Source of the DNA: G963674685 sp963674685
Lineage (GTDB): Bacteria > Lernaellota > Lernaellaia > JACKCT01
Assembly (NCBI GenBank): GCA_963674685.2
Contig: CAXXWT010000003.1
Span: 930,001-994,000 of the forward strand
Length of the DNA stretch: 64,000 nucleotides
Direction: 5' to 3'
Under the pieces are notes generated by a model. The model ran no database searches. It was not told the DNA's origin and saw only the letters and a list, made by a program, of their open reading frames with translations. The position numbers were made by a program, and so were the translations under genes. Shown in pieces: positions 1-7,322 of this stretch; position 1 is the first letter of the stretch, and each line of letters opens with the position of its first letter.

Positions 1-95
1 CTCCATCATTGTCTTTTATAAGGATCGTCGGCCGGCTTTTGCCGATACTTGCCGTCAACTTTCCCCGATCAAAGCGAAACACTTCAACATGTTAC

Positions 96-524
96 TTATC
101 GTTCCTCTGTTATCAATCGCATCAGGTATTCAACGGAGGATTCGATTCTCGGCTCCGTTAATACCGTTTTGTATTTCTTCTCCCGCTTACGGGTGCTCTC
201 GCTCGGAGCCGCCTTGGACGCTTTCAGATAACGTCGAATGAGTTTGGCTAGTTCTTTTTGAAACGTTATTTTGATATCTTTGCCTTCAAGTGAGTCCCAG
301 GTTTCGGTCACGTCGTTTATCTGGTGCAATATGACGTCCAATGAAATCAACTCATCCCTCATCGCTTGTTTCTCGTCGCTGTATGGATATCTGTGGGCGC
401 GTTCTTCCAGCACGCTGGCTTCGGCCAGATAAAGACTCATGCGACTCTGAATGTGACTGGTAATCCTGAAAATTTCATCCACGCCCGCGCTAAAACTATC
501 GGACGGATTCTTTTTCGGCGACAT
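96..524 (-). CDS. hypothetical protein, 142 aa, predicted helical
   Basis: I do not recognise a family. The product is soluble and charged, with no signal peptide or membrane segment, and looks mostly alpha-helical. The middle (about residues 60-100) has long amphipathic stretches suited to a coiled coil. Residues 100-125 are Lys/Arg-rich, so contact with nucleic acid or membrane is possible but unproven. It lies first in a run of minus-strand genes that ends with the SPFH and mechanosensitive-channel genes, though the spacings are too wide to call an operon. Confidence reflects clean length and composition, not function. Confidence 0.5.
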   Translation of the reverse strand: MSPKKNPSDSFSAGVDEIFRITSHIQSRMSLYLAEASVLEERAHRYPYSDEKQAMRDELISLDVILHQINDVTETWDSLEGKDIKITFQKELAKLIRRYLKASKAAPSESTRKREKKYKTVLTEPRIESSVEYLMRLITEER

Positions 525-605
525 AATGTCCTCCCTTCAGGATCCTCAACGTTTCAAAGCAGCAAAAACCATCTCCATGTTATTTTAACTAGCCGAAGCG
601 GCTCT

Positions 606-851
606 CTATTGCTCAAGATGAGAGAGCGCCATAGTCATCTGTGCATCCAGGAGTTCCTGCTTGGGAACCACCGCTTTGACGATGTTCTGAATCTGCGCCA
701 GAGAATTCTTGGCCGCCTGATCGTTTGGATGCGCAACTGTGATTTCCTTGTAAAGCTTCAGAGCTCCCAGCAAATCATGGCCGGAGTATTGCGCGGCGTA
801 TGCCACGTCATATTGCTTGCCTGCTTCGGTGCTTTCAGTGTTTTTTTTCAT
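606..851 (-). CDS. small TPR-like protein, 81 aa
   Basis: The sequence contains one stretch resembling a tetratricopeptide repeat, from about residue 14 to 50: a helix with small residues (YAAQYSGHDLLGAL), then KLYKEITVAHPNDQAAKN with the typical Pro at the repeat boundary. A second helix follows. There is no signal peptide. A single TPR cannot form a binding groove alone, so it may pair with another protein or be a fragment of a longer one. It lies between two other small minus-strand genes. The upstream gap (852-1104) contains a palindrome and one copy of a 30-bp repeat. Confidence 0.5.
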   Translation of the reverse strand: MKKNTESTEAGKQYDVAYAAQYSGHDLLGALKLYKEITVAHPNDQAAKNSLAQIQNIVKAVVPKQELLDAQMTMALSHLEQ

Positions 852-961
852 GTTTTCCTCTTCGCACTGTTTCGGTGCATTATTCGCGCCTGCATTTTCA
901 ATGGCGAATTACCCTGTCTGCGCGACCTTAAAAAGGATTATATCCGATTGATGACAACTAA

Positions 962-991
962 ACTATTAGGAAGTTTCAGCGATATACTTCG
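962..991. repeat. 30-bp dispersed repeat, copy 1, overlapping a perfect palindrome
   Basis: This 30-bp stretch recurs at 2443-2472 with 27 of 30 bases identical by eye; the shared core is TAGGAAGTTTCAGCG. Its right part overlaps a perfect inverted repeat at 984-1006 with arms ATACTTCGAA and TTCGAAGTAT around ATA. Both copies lie in intergenic DNA upstream of minus-strand genes, which fits a regulatory or REP-like role. No T-tract follows, so it is not an intrinsic terminator. Confidence 0.55.
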
Positions 992-1104
992 AAATATTCG
1001 AAGTATCGGTCCAAACGGTATGTTCGCCGTTTTTCAAATTGGTACATTAATAAGGACATGCAAAATGCCACATCCTTACTTATTGGACTCACGATTGATA
1101 ATAG

Positions 1105-1344
1105 TTATTGGCCAGGCGTCGCATCCTCGGTATTCTTCACCAGTTTGAAAGCCTTATATACCGACAAAGCGGCCGCTCCCAAACCGAAAATGATTCCGCA
1201 TATTTGTCCGTATGGCTTTGTGTTCCACTTCGAATCGACCCAGTATCCGATACCGACTCCGATAAGCACACTGACACCCATTTCGAGGCCGACAGCCGAA
1301 AAATTACGGACTGCTGCAAAGTATTTCCTATTTACAGGATTCAT
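1105..1344 (-). CDS. AtpZ/AtpI-family membrane protein
   Basis: A 79-aa protein with two predicted membrane helices, about residues 20-38 (VGLEMGVSVLIGVGIGYWVD) and 47-65 (GQICGIIFGLGAAALSVYK), joined by a short WNTKPYG loop. The Gly-rich first helix ending in GYWVDSKW and the second helix with GxxxG spacing match the AtpZ/AtpI family (putative F0F1-ATPase accessory, possibly Mg2+ handling). Such genes usually precede the atpBEF operon, but no ATP synthase subunit is present in this window, so the gene is either detached or the operon lies elsewhere. The ATPase link is inference from the family. Confidence 0.7.
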   Translation of the reverse strand: MNPVNRKYFAAVRNFSAVGLEMGVSVLIGVGIGYWVDSKWNTKPYGQICGIIFGLGAAALSVYKAFKLVKNTEDATPGQ

Positions 1345-1469
1345 GCGGACGTCGCTTCCTTTCCAGAGTGTATTGCATTGACTGGCGCGTGCATAAATAG
1401 AGTCGATGACCGGCTGCCCTTAACTCGGCTTTTCCTGAAACGGATACGGCAGGCAATCGAAAGCAACGG

Positions 1470-2375
1470 TTATGGCGCTAGGGCCGGAACCGGGGCAATT
1501 TTATGGCTGACTTTTCGCGTCAGCGGCAAAACTCCTGCCAGATCGCTGATAATGTTAACGAGTTCGGCGCCCGATGGAACGACGATCTTTGCATTTCCTT
1601 CAAGGGAGCTCTCCACGGCCTGCAATCGCCTGAGCAACTGGGCATTGCCGACGAAATACGCGTCTGCCGCCTCGTTCACAAGCTTAATGGCTTGCGCTTC
1701 GCCTTCCGCCGTGAGTATTTTCGCCTGCCTTACTCCCTCGGCTTTTTTGATTTCCGCTCTTCGCGCTCCATCAGCAATCGTTTCAGTGGCCGTAGCAAAA
1801 TCGATAGCGGCGACCTTCTCGTTTTCGGCTTTCACGACCTTGTTCATCGTCTCCTGGACATCCGCGGGAGGATCGATCTCCTTCAACTCCGTCCTAACGA
1901 TTTCAAGCCCCCAATGCGAAGTCTCGGTCCGCAGGGTTTTCTGCAGTTCGCTGTTAATCTTCCCGCGCTCGCTGTTCGCGGATTTAAGCGTCATAGTGCC
2001 GATGATGTTGCGCAAAGTCGTTCTGGCAAGGTTGACGATCTGATAGCGGTAATCATTCACCGCATATATGGAGTTTTTGACGCTTTCCTCGTCGCTTTTC
2101 ACTCTGAAGTAAACCTGGGCGTCCACCCTCGCATTGAGATTGTCGTTGGTGATGATCTCCTGGGGTTCGGCATCCACCATGGTCTCGGTGATGTTGATCA
2201 GAAACATCCGGTCGATCACGGGAATGATCCAGCTCAGACCGGGTTGCGCAAGACGCCGATATTTCCCAAGACGCTCTATCACTCCTCGCCCCGTGGGGCG
2301 AACGATCCTGATCCCGGCCGCTAAAAACATGAACAGTAAGGTCAATAGAACGATTCCGCTATAAATCCAGTTCAT
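1470..2375 (-). CDS. SPFH/Band 7 (stomatin-type) membrane protein
   Basis: A 301-aa protein with one N-terminal membrane anchor (residues 1-22), then the SPFH domain (about 25-190) beginning with VRPTGRGVIERLGKYRRLAQPGLSW, a hallmark of the stomatin/QmcA/slipin branch. A charged, Ala/Glu-rich coiled coil follows (about 190-250, including EIKKAEGVRQAKILTAEGEA), which drives ring-like oligomers in this family. Such proteins organise membrane microdomains and often modulate proteases or channels. No NfeD partner is adjacent; the next gene upstream on this strand is an MscS-type channel. The partner is unknown. The second copy of the 30-bp repeat lies just beyond its start. Confidence 0.88.
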   Translation of the reverse strand: MNWIYSGIVLLTLLFMFLAAGIRIVRPTGRGVIERLGKYRRLAQPGLSWIIPVIDRMFLINITETMVDAEPQEIITNDNLNARVDAQVYFRVKSDEESVKNSIYAVNDYRYQIVNLARTTLRNIIGTMTLKSANSERGKINSELQKTLRTETSHWGLEIVRTELKEIDPPADVQETMNKVVKAENEKVAAIDFATATETIADGARRAEIKKAEGVRQAKILTAEGEAQAIKLVNEAADAYFVGNAQLLRRLQAVESSLEGNAKIVVPSGAELVNIISDLAGVLPLTRKVSHKIAPVPALAP

Positions 2376-2442
2376 GAGTCACCTCTCCTTTTGAGTGTTC
2401 GCTTTTTCGCTTCGGCCAGTATCGACTCGAATCGATCATTTT

Positions 2443-2472
2443 ACTAATAGGAAGTTTCAGCGCTATTCTTCG
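2443..2472. repeat. 30-bp dispersed repeat, copy 2
   Basis: Second copy of the repeat at 962-991, differing at three positions. It lies between the SPFH gene start and the 3' end of the interrupted channel gene. The palindrome adjoining copy 1 is degenerate here, so the conserved part is the TAGGAAGTTTCAGCG core. Function unknown. Confidence 0.5.
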
Positions 2473-2606
2473 TAAAAACCGAGGTGTCGTGTTGGGCGTA
2501 ATTCACCCGGTTTTTCCAGAGAGGTCTGAATTGATTTCGCCATTGTGGGGTACTTATTGGCAAGGTGGAAGTCCTGCTGGACCATCTGCGTGTCTCCGAA
2601 CACCCC

Positions 2607-3494
2607 CTAGCTTTTCTCCCGATCAACCTTGACCGAGATCGGAACATTGCTTGAACGGATGTGAAGGTCACGCTGGGGAAACGCGATCTCCAGATTTTCT
2701 TCTTTAAAGGTTCGATTAATATCGAGGTTGAGCGCGGTCAGAGTCGGCAGGTAATTGGGAAGGCCGTTCACGAAGGCCCGTACTTCCAATATCAGGGCGC
2801 TGTCGCCAAACTCCTTAAAAATGATCTTCGCAGGCGGTTCTTCGAGAATCTCCGGATTTTTTCCGGTGATGTCTTTAAGCAGCCTGATCGCTTTTTCCAC
2901 ATCCGAGCCGTAGGCGATGCCCACTGCCACCACCACGCGCATTATTTCGTTAGACAGCGTCCAGTTGATCAACTGCCCTGTAATGAATTCCTTGTTCGGT
3001 ATCACCAGTTCCCGCTTGTCCCATGCCTCTATCGTGGTAGCCCTGATCCGAATCCGCGTCACCGTCCCCTCGATGCCCCCAACCGTCACGGTGTCGCCGA
3101 TTCGTATCGGCCTTTCGGCGAGAATGATCAGGCCCGAGACGAAGTTGGCGAAAATTTCTTGTAACCCGAAACCCAAGCCCACGGTGACCGCTGCGGCGAG
3201 CCACTGTACCTTCGCCCACCCGACGCCGATCGCTCCGAAGGAAAGGATGATTCCTACGATCACAACCGCGTACCCGGTCACCGCCTTAATGGCGTATTTC
3301 GCCCCTTCATCGAAGGGCAGCCACTTCAGCAGCGTCAGCCGCAAAAGCGACGGCAGATTCTTGCTCACCATGAGGGCAAGCGTGAAGATGATCAGAGCCG
3401 AAGCCAGGTCGCCCAGTGTTATCGGTGTGGTTGTTTCAATAATTTGCTTCGACGGACTTCCGTCACCCATGGAAACCACCTGCGTAATCCCCTC
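2607..3494 (-). pseudogene. mscK/mscM-type channel gene, 3' part (pore domain), separated from its 5' part by an IS
   Basis: This encodes the C-terminal MscS domain of a large mechanosensitive channel. It has three membrane helices (near LGDLASALIIFTLALMV, AVTGYAVVIVGIILSFGAI and QWLAAAVTVGLGFGLQEIF), then the beta domain (ERPIRIGDTVTVG, TRIRIRATTI, LVIPNKEFITGQLINW) and a C-terminal alpha/beta cap. The TM3 pore helix is intact. Joining base 3494 to 5097 restores an uninterrupted frame with the 5' part (GTEGITQVV across the seam). An internal ATG at 3470, preceded by AGGTGG, would give a 287-residue protein, about the size of free-standing MscS, so this half could still make a channel. The C-terminus carries the expected IAFPQRDLHIR motif. 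Confidence 0.85.
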
Positions 3495-3567
3495 TGTGCC
3501 AATAAGAGTGAGACAATGGTTGTGTGAGAATTTAGTGTATAATTCGAGGGCGTGAAGGAGAACTCGA

Positions 3568-4068
3568 ATGAATAAGCAACGAGAAAACGGTGATGGATCG
3601 TTTTTGGGGGCGCAGCGTAGTGGAGGCGAGCGAAGCGAGCCGGAACGGAGCGGAGCCCCCAAAAACGACGGGTCGCCCGCACCCCCCTCTCCGGAGGTCT
3701 CAGAACGCCCCGAGCGCCGCCGCTTCACCGCCGCCTACAAGCTGGCTGTCGTGCAGGAGGCCGACCGCTGCGCCGAGCCAGGTCAAATCGGCGCCTTGCT
3801 GCGTCGGGAAGGACTGTACTCTTCCCACCTGGGCAAGTGGCGTCAGTTGCGGGATCAGGGCGCTCTAGATGGCCTGAACGGCAAAAAGCGCGGGCCCAAA
3901 CCCGGTGCATCCCCGCTGTTGAAAAAAGAGAACGAGCAATTGCGTCGCGACAACGCCCGGCTGCAAAAAAAGCTGGCGAAGGCCGAAATGGTGATCGACT
4001 TCCAAAAAAAAGTTGCCGCGCTCCTGGACATCCCCCTGAACCGGCCGGACGACGACGGGAGCGCCTGA
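3568..4068 (+). CDS. IS3-family transposase OrfA
   Basis: A 166-aa protein with ATG at 3568 preceded by AAGGAG. The C-terminal two thirds match IS3 OrfA: an HTH region (RRRFTAAYKLAVVQEADRC, then GALLRREGLYSSHLGKWR) and a leucine-zipper-like helix (LLKKENEQLRRDNARLQKKL) for multimerisation. The N-terminal 45 residues are atypical: residues 12-34 are encoded by a palindromic element (3599-3667). Two slippery heptamers, A AAA AAG at 3966-3972 and A AAA AAA at 4005-4011, are in the right phase for a -1 shift into the orfB frame. The stop overlaps the orfB ATG (TGATG). Confidence 0.88.
   Translation: MNKQRENGDGSFLGAQRSGGERSEPERSGAPKNDGSPAPPSPEVSERPERRRFTAAYKLAVVQEADRCAEPGQIGALLRREGLYSSHLGKWRQLRDQGALDGLNGKKRGPKPGASPLLKKENEQLRRDNARLQKKLAKAEMVIDFQKKVAALLDIPLNRPDDDGSA
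3599..3667. repeat. protein-coding palindromic element inside orfA
   Basis: Two perfect 13-bp arms, CGTTTTTGGGGGC (3599-3611) and GCCCCCAAAAACG (3655-3667), enclose a GC-rich core with repeated GAGCGAAGCGAGC-like tetranucleotide phasing. The unit is in frame with orfA (codons for SFLGAQRSGG through PKND). Because of the symmetry, the opposite strand also reads SFLGA...PKND. It sits in a family-variable N-terminal region of OrfA. It would form a strong hairpin in mRNA or single-stranded DNA. It resembles in concept the coding palindromes of Rickettsia, but relatedness is not claimed. Confidence 0.7.
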
Positions 4069-5063
4069 TGCAAGCGGTGCATGAGCGCGGAGCCTCCATC
4101 GGCGTTGCGTCGGCCTGCGACGCTCTGTCTTTGCCGCGAGCCACATACTATCGGCGTCTTTCTCCCGCGCTTCACCGCCATCGTCCGAAGCCGAAAAGAG
4201 CGCTGGACGACGGGGAACGGCAAAGGGTTTTGGATATTCTTCACGCGCCGGAAAACATCGACAAAGCGCCCGCTGAAATCGTCGCAACCCTAATGGATCA
4301 AGGAGAATATCATTGCAGTACACGCACCATGCACCGCATTTTGGAATCGGAGAAAGAAGTGAAGGAACGCCGGAATCAGCGCCGCCATCCCAATTATGCG
4401 AAGCCGGAACTTTTGGCGACCGCGCCTAATCAAGTCTGGAGTTGGGACATCACCAAGCTGAAAGGGCCGGTGAAATGGAGTTATTATCACCTCTACGTGA
4501 TTCTCGATATTTTCAGCCGATACACTGTGGGGTGGATGATCGCGCATCGCGAGAGCGCGGCGCTGGCGAAAACGCTCATCTCCCAAACGTGCGCCAGACA
4601 AGGAATCGGTCCTGATCAGCTCACTCTTCACGCGGACCGTGGAACCTCGATGAAATCCAAACCGGTCGCGCTGCTGTTGTCGGATCTGGGCGTGACAAAA
4701 ACGCACTCAAGGCCGCATGTGTCCAATGACAATCCATTTTCTGAAAGCCAGTTCAAGACGATGAAATACCGCCCGGAATTTCCGAAACGATTCGGGTCCA
4801 TCGAGGATGCACGGGTTTTTTGCCGGACCTTTTTTCACTGGTACAACAACGAACACCGCCACAGCGGCATCGCCATGTACACGCCGGAGACAGTCCATTA
4901 TGGACGTGCGGAGAAGGCGGCCAGGCAAAGAGAGAGAGTGCTTTTAGAAGCTCTTGAAAAACATCCCGAACGATTCGTTAACAAAACACCAACACCACAG
5001 GCGCTGCCCGAGGCGGTATGGATCAATCCGCCGAAAACGGGGAACCAGGACAGTGTACTCTAA
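4068..5063 (+). CDS. IS3-family transposase OrfB (DDE integrase)
   Basis: A 331-aa integrase. The start ATG at 4068 shares its A with the OrfA stop, suggesting translational coupling; an OrfAB fusion by -1 frameshift is also possible because this frame is open upstream to 3837. The order is an N-terminal HTH_21-type region, then the rve integrase core. Catalytic D in VWSWDITKLKG, D in LTLHADRGTS and E in NPFSESQFKTMKYRPEF are all present, so the enzyme looks intact. The C-terminal block (HYGRAEKAARQRERVLLEAL and ERFVNKTPTPQALPEAVWINPP) is typical of one IS3 subgroup. Confidence 0.92.
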   Translation: MQAVHERGASIGVASACDALSLPRATYYRRLSPALHRHRPKPKRALDDGERQRVLDILHAPENIDKAPAEIVATLMDQGEYHCSTRTMHRILESEKEVKERRNQRRHPNYAKPELLATAPNQVWSWDITKLKGPVKWSYYHLYVILDIFSRYTVGWMIAHRESAALAKTLISQTCARQGIGPDQLTLHADRGTSMKSKPVALLLSDLGVTKTHSRPHVSNDNPFSESQFKTMKYRPEFPKRFGSIEDARVFCRTFFHWYNNEHRHSGIAMYTPETVHYGRAEKAARQRERVLLEALEKHPERFVNKTPTPQALPEAVWINPPKTGNQDSVL

Positions 5064-5096
5064 ACTATGAAAAACGGTGTCTCATTATCGTTGACA

Positions 5097-6506
5097 CGTT
5101 CCGATCTTGTTGAAGGTGCTCCAAAGCTCGATGCGGCTCAGAATTTTGAGCGCGGGCAGGACGTCGATCCAAATAAACCACAGCGCAACGGCCGCGATGG
5201 TAATGGTGACGACTCGCAGCAGCTTGAGCGATTGCAGATTTATCTCGCTTCCGGCATCCGGATCCGTTTTCAGGATCGGGATTTCCGACTGCAATACCGG
5301 CATCGGCTTGCGGTCCGAAGACTCCTCCTCCTTCTGTTTGATCTCGTCCAAATTTGCTTCTTTGAGACTGACGAGAAACAGCCAGCGCAGTAAGAGCCCT
5401 CGAATCACGAGAAAACCCAGCAGAAGCCACAGGGTCAACAGGAATCGCCAGGCAAGGTGCCAGGCGGTGACGTAATATCCCAGCGCGGCGAGAACCGCCA
5501 AAGCGGGTGGAATCAAGGACGGCAAGGAGTGAATCGCCTTCGCGATGCCCTTGCGTTTGCCCACGCCGATTCCCAGCACGCTTGTTATTATCCCGGATGA
5601 GGGGCGCAGTAGATTTTTAAAAAACAGGCCGAGAAGAAGCATCAGCAGAATGAACGACATCCGTCCAAGGGAGTCCTTGAATGAATCCGAATTCTGGTTC
5701 TCCATTGTCACTACGACGAAACACAGCGGGAGAGCCCAGATCATCAGCCTGAACAAACGGTTGCTGAGCACTCCGCACGCCTGCTCATTCCAGGTAAAGT
5801 GAGAGCAACCCAAACCGCCGGGCATGGCGATCCGCCGGAAAAGGTCAATCGAGAAAAGGCAGACCGCGGTCACCGCCAGACCATTGGCTACGGGACCCGA
5901 AAAATTCGCGACCGTAGAACTGGGAAGCATACGCGTTGAAACGAACCACAACAGGAAGGGCAAGCTGGCGGCCTGAATCGCCGCAATGCCCAGGGTTTCG
6001 AGGGTTGGGCGAAAGGAAAAGCCTGTATTGGCTTCAGCCGACAGCATTTTCTTTCGCTGCCTTGCCCTGAGTCTAGTACCCGAGAAAAAAAAGGCGAGTA
6101 AAAAAAGAAATCCGAGGGCGGTTGATCCGGGTTTCATCCTGGTATTGCCAAATACCACGATAGCGGTTTTTCCCCAGTTTACCTGCGAAAAAAGCCATGC
6201 CGACGCTCTCGCCGTCCCGGCAAGCTCACTGACGCCGAGGCCCGGACCGCTTTTGGTCCATAGGATTCTTTCATCGATTAATTTTCGGAATATTTCCATC
6301 TGTGCGATCAACTGGGTCTCCGAGTTGTCCAGGTCGATCAGTGCGTTATAGTAGTGGTTGTAACCGGATATCAGTTCGTCGAGGTTGTTGCGTTTTGCTT
6401 TTGCCAGATCGACAAAAGCGCTTTCGATTCGCCTCTTCTGATCCTTGGATATCGTTTCTGAGAGGGAATCGATCCGGGATCGAATGCCATCTTCCTGCTT
6501 GCGCAT
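5097..6506 (-). pseudogene. mscK/mscM-type channel gene, 5' part, interrupted downstream and truncated upstream
   Basis: About 470 codons of the regulatory region of a large MscS-family channel: a short coiled coil (residues 1-60), then eight or so hydrophobic segments (for example PGSTALGFLFLLAFFFSG, LALPLCFVVV-like, and LTLWLLLGFLVIRGLLLRWL), ending in IDVLPALKILSRIELWSTFNKIGT at the IS3 junction. Full MscK/MscM proteins exceed 1,000 residues and have a signal peptide and a long periplasmic coiled coil. Here the frame opens only about 45 bases before the ATG at 6506, after a TAA, so the N-terminal third is missing. With the 3' part the restored protein would be about 765 residues. It is a gene damaged twice. 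Confidence 0.8.
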
Positions 6507-6511
6507 TCGGT

Positions 6512-6697
6512 ATGTTGCTGCCGACTGAGGAATATCGAAAAGAGCGCTTTAGCGAGATTGAGCGAATCGCGAAAGAATTCGGGATATCTATGAAATTCTG
6601 CGCTTGTAAAAACCCTGATATCGTTTCAGGCAAATGTATAGACCGAGTTGAAAATCACGACGAACAGATTGATCTTTTTAACAATCCGGATGCCTAA
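6512..6697 (+). pseudogene. cysteine-containing C-terminal remnant
   Basis: A 61-residue open stretch from ATG 6512 with credible coding character (ERIAKEFGISMKFCACKNPDI, then SGKCIDR) and a C-x-C...C pattern, ending at 6697. It begins exactly where the mscK-type homology on the other strand stops, so it looks like the 3' end of an unrelated gene brought in by a rearrangement. The Cys arrangement recalls C-terminal metal or Fe-S clusters of DUF1848-like or radical-SAM-associated proteins, but I cannot assign it. No ribosome binding site is evident. Confidence 0.35.
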
Positions 6698-6710
6698 AAT
6701 TTAGGTTGTT

Positions 6711-7107
6711 TTACTCTCGGGAGCTTTCACCATCCCGGAGCTTCTTGAGTGATCTCCAAACCATTTTATCTGTGATTCCGAGCGCTTCAGCGATAGCCTT
6801 ATGCGTCATCCCCAGCTGTCGTAATTCGACGATATTATCCTGATGAATCAAGTACTTAGGGATGCCGTATGGTGAGGGGATTTCAAAGGAAAACGTGACG
6901 GTAGCTGCGGTTCGAATTGGTTGCAATCGCGTCCACCAGTTTGAGTAAGATCAGAATACTCTCCGGGGTCGCGACGACGCGGTCCGTCTTGTTTGGGGAT
7001 GGCGTATAGGTGCTGAATAACAAAGGATTATTGGGTGCGGGTTGTTGGGGTTCCCGTTTTTTCTTTTCGGACCGACTCCTCTCAAATAACCCCATTTTCG
7101 CCCCCAA
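6711..7107 (-). pseudogene. HTH-containing recombinase-like remnant, probably frameshifted
   Basis: Two overlapping minus-strand frames together read like one degraded protein. The upstream frame (to 7107) has a basic Pro-rich stretch, then TPESILILLKLVDAIATN. The downstream frame (6711-6926) continues with IPKYLIHQDNIVELRQLGMT and a helix-turn-helix, THKAIAEALGITDKMVWRSL. The HTH resembles the C-terminal DNA-binding part of resolvase-type serine recombinases. The join near 6900 needs a frameshift and no catalytic domain is present. It fits debris of an integrated element beside the truncated mscK end. Identification is tentative. Confidence 0.4.
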
Positions 7108-7322
7108 TCAGCCCTTTTCCTCTCCCCCTCTCCATTGTGTTCGGACTTGGGCGTTTTGGTCCGAAAGTGGAGAATGAATAAAATCAAGTACTTACGAGGC
7201 GTCAAAAATTTGTGGTTCGACTCCCGCACGGTAAGTATGTGCAAAATTACTTGAAAATAATCTCCAAACAGGTAATCTTTCAGGACTTCAGCAAGTGTAA
7301 TTTGTTGAAAAGGAGCGTGTTT

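Larger units (their letters stand above)
3495..5096 (+). mobile_element. IS3-family insertion sequence (1602 bp) inside the mscK-type gene
   Basis: The element contains orfA (helix-turn-helix) and orfB (DDE integrase). Its ends are imperfect inverted repeats: the left begins TGTGCCAATAAGAGTGAGAC at 3495, and the right, read inward from 5096, begins TGTCAACGATAATGAGACAC. They share TGT, the ATAA-like segment and TGAGACA. Removing exactly 3495-5096 rejoins the host gene in frame. No target duplication is visible (CTC on the left, CGT on the right), so one copy was lost or the insertion was atypical. The boundary is supported independently by the host frame and the ends. Confidence 0.88.

Noticed and set aside
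7203..7240. tRNA 3'-end-like string GTGGTTCGACTCCCGCAC near recombinase debris
   Set aside because: The T-stem does not pair correctly around a 7-base loop and no tRNA body lies upstream; at most a decayed attachment site.
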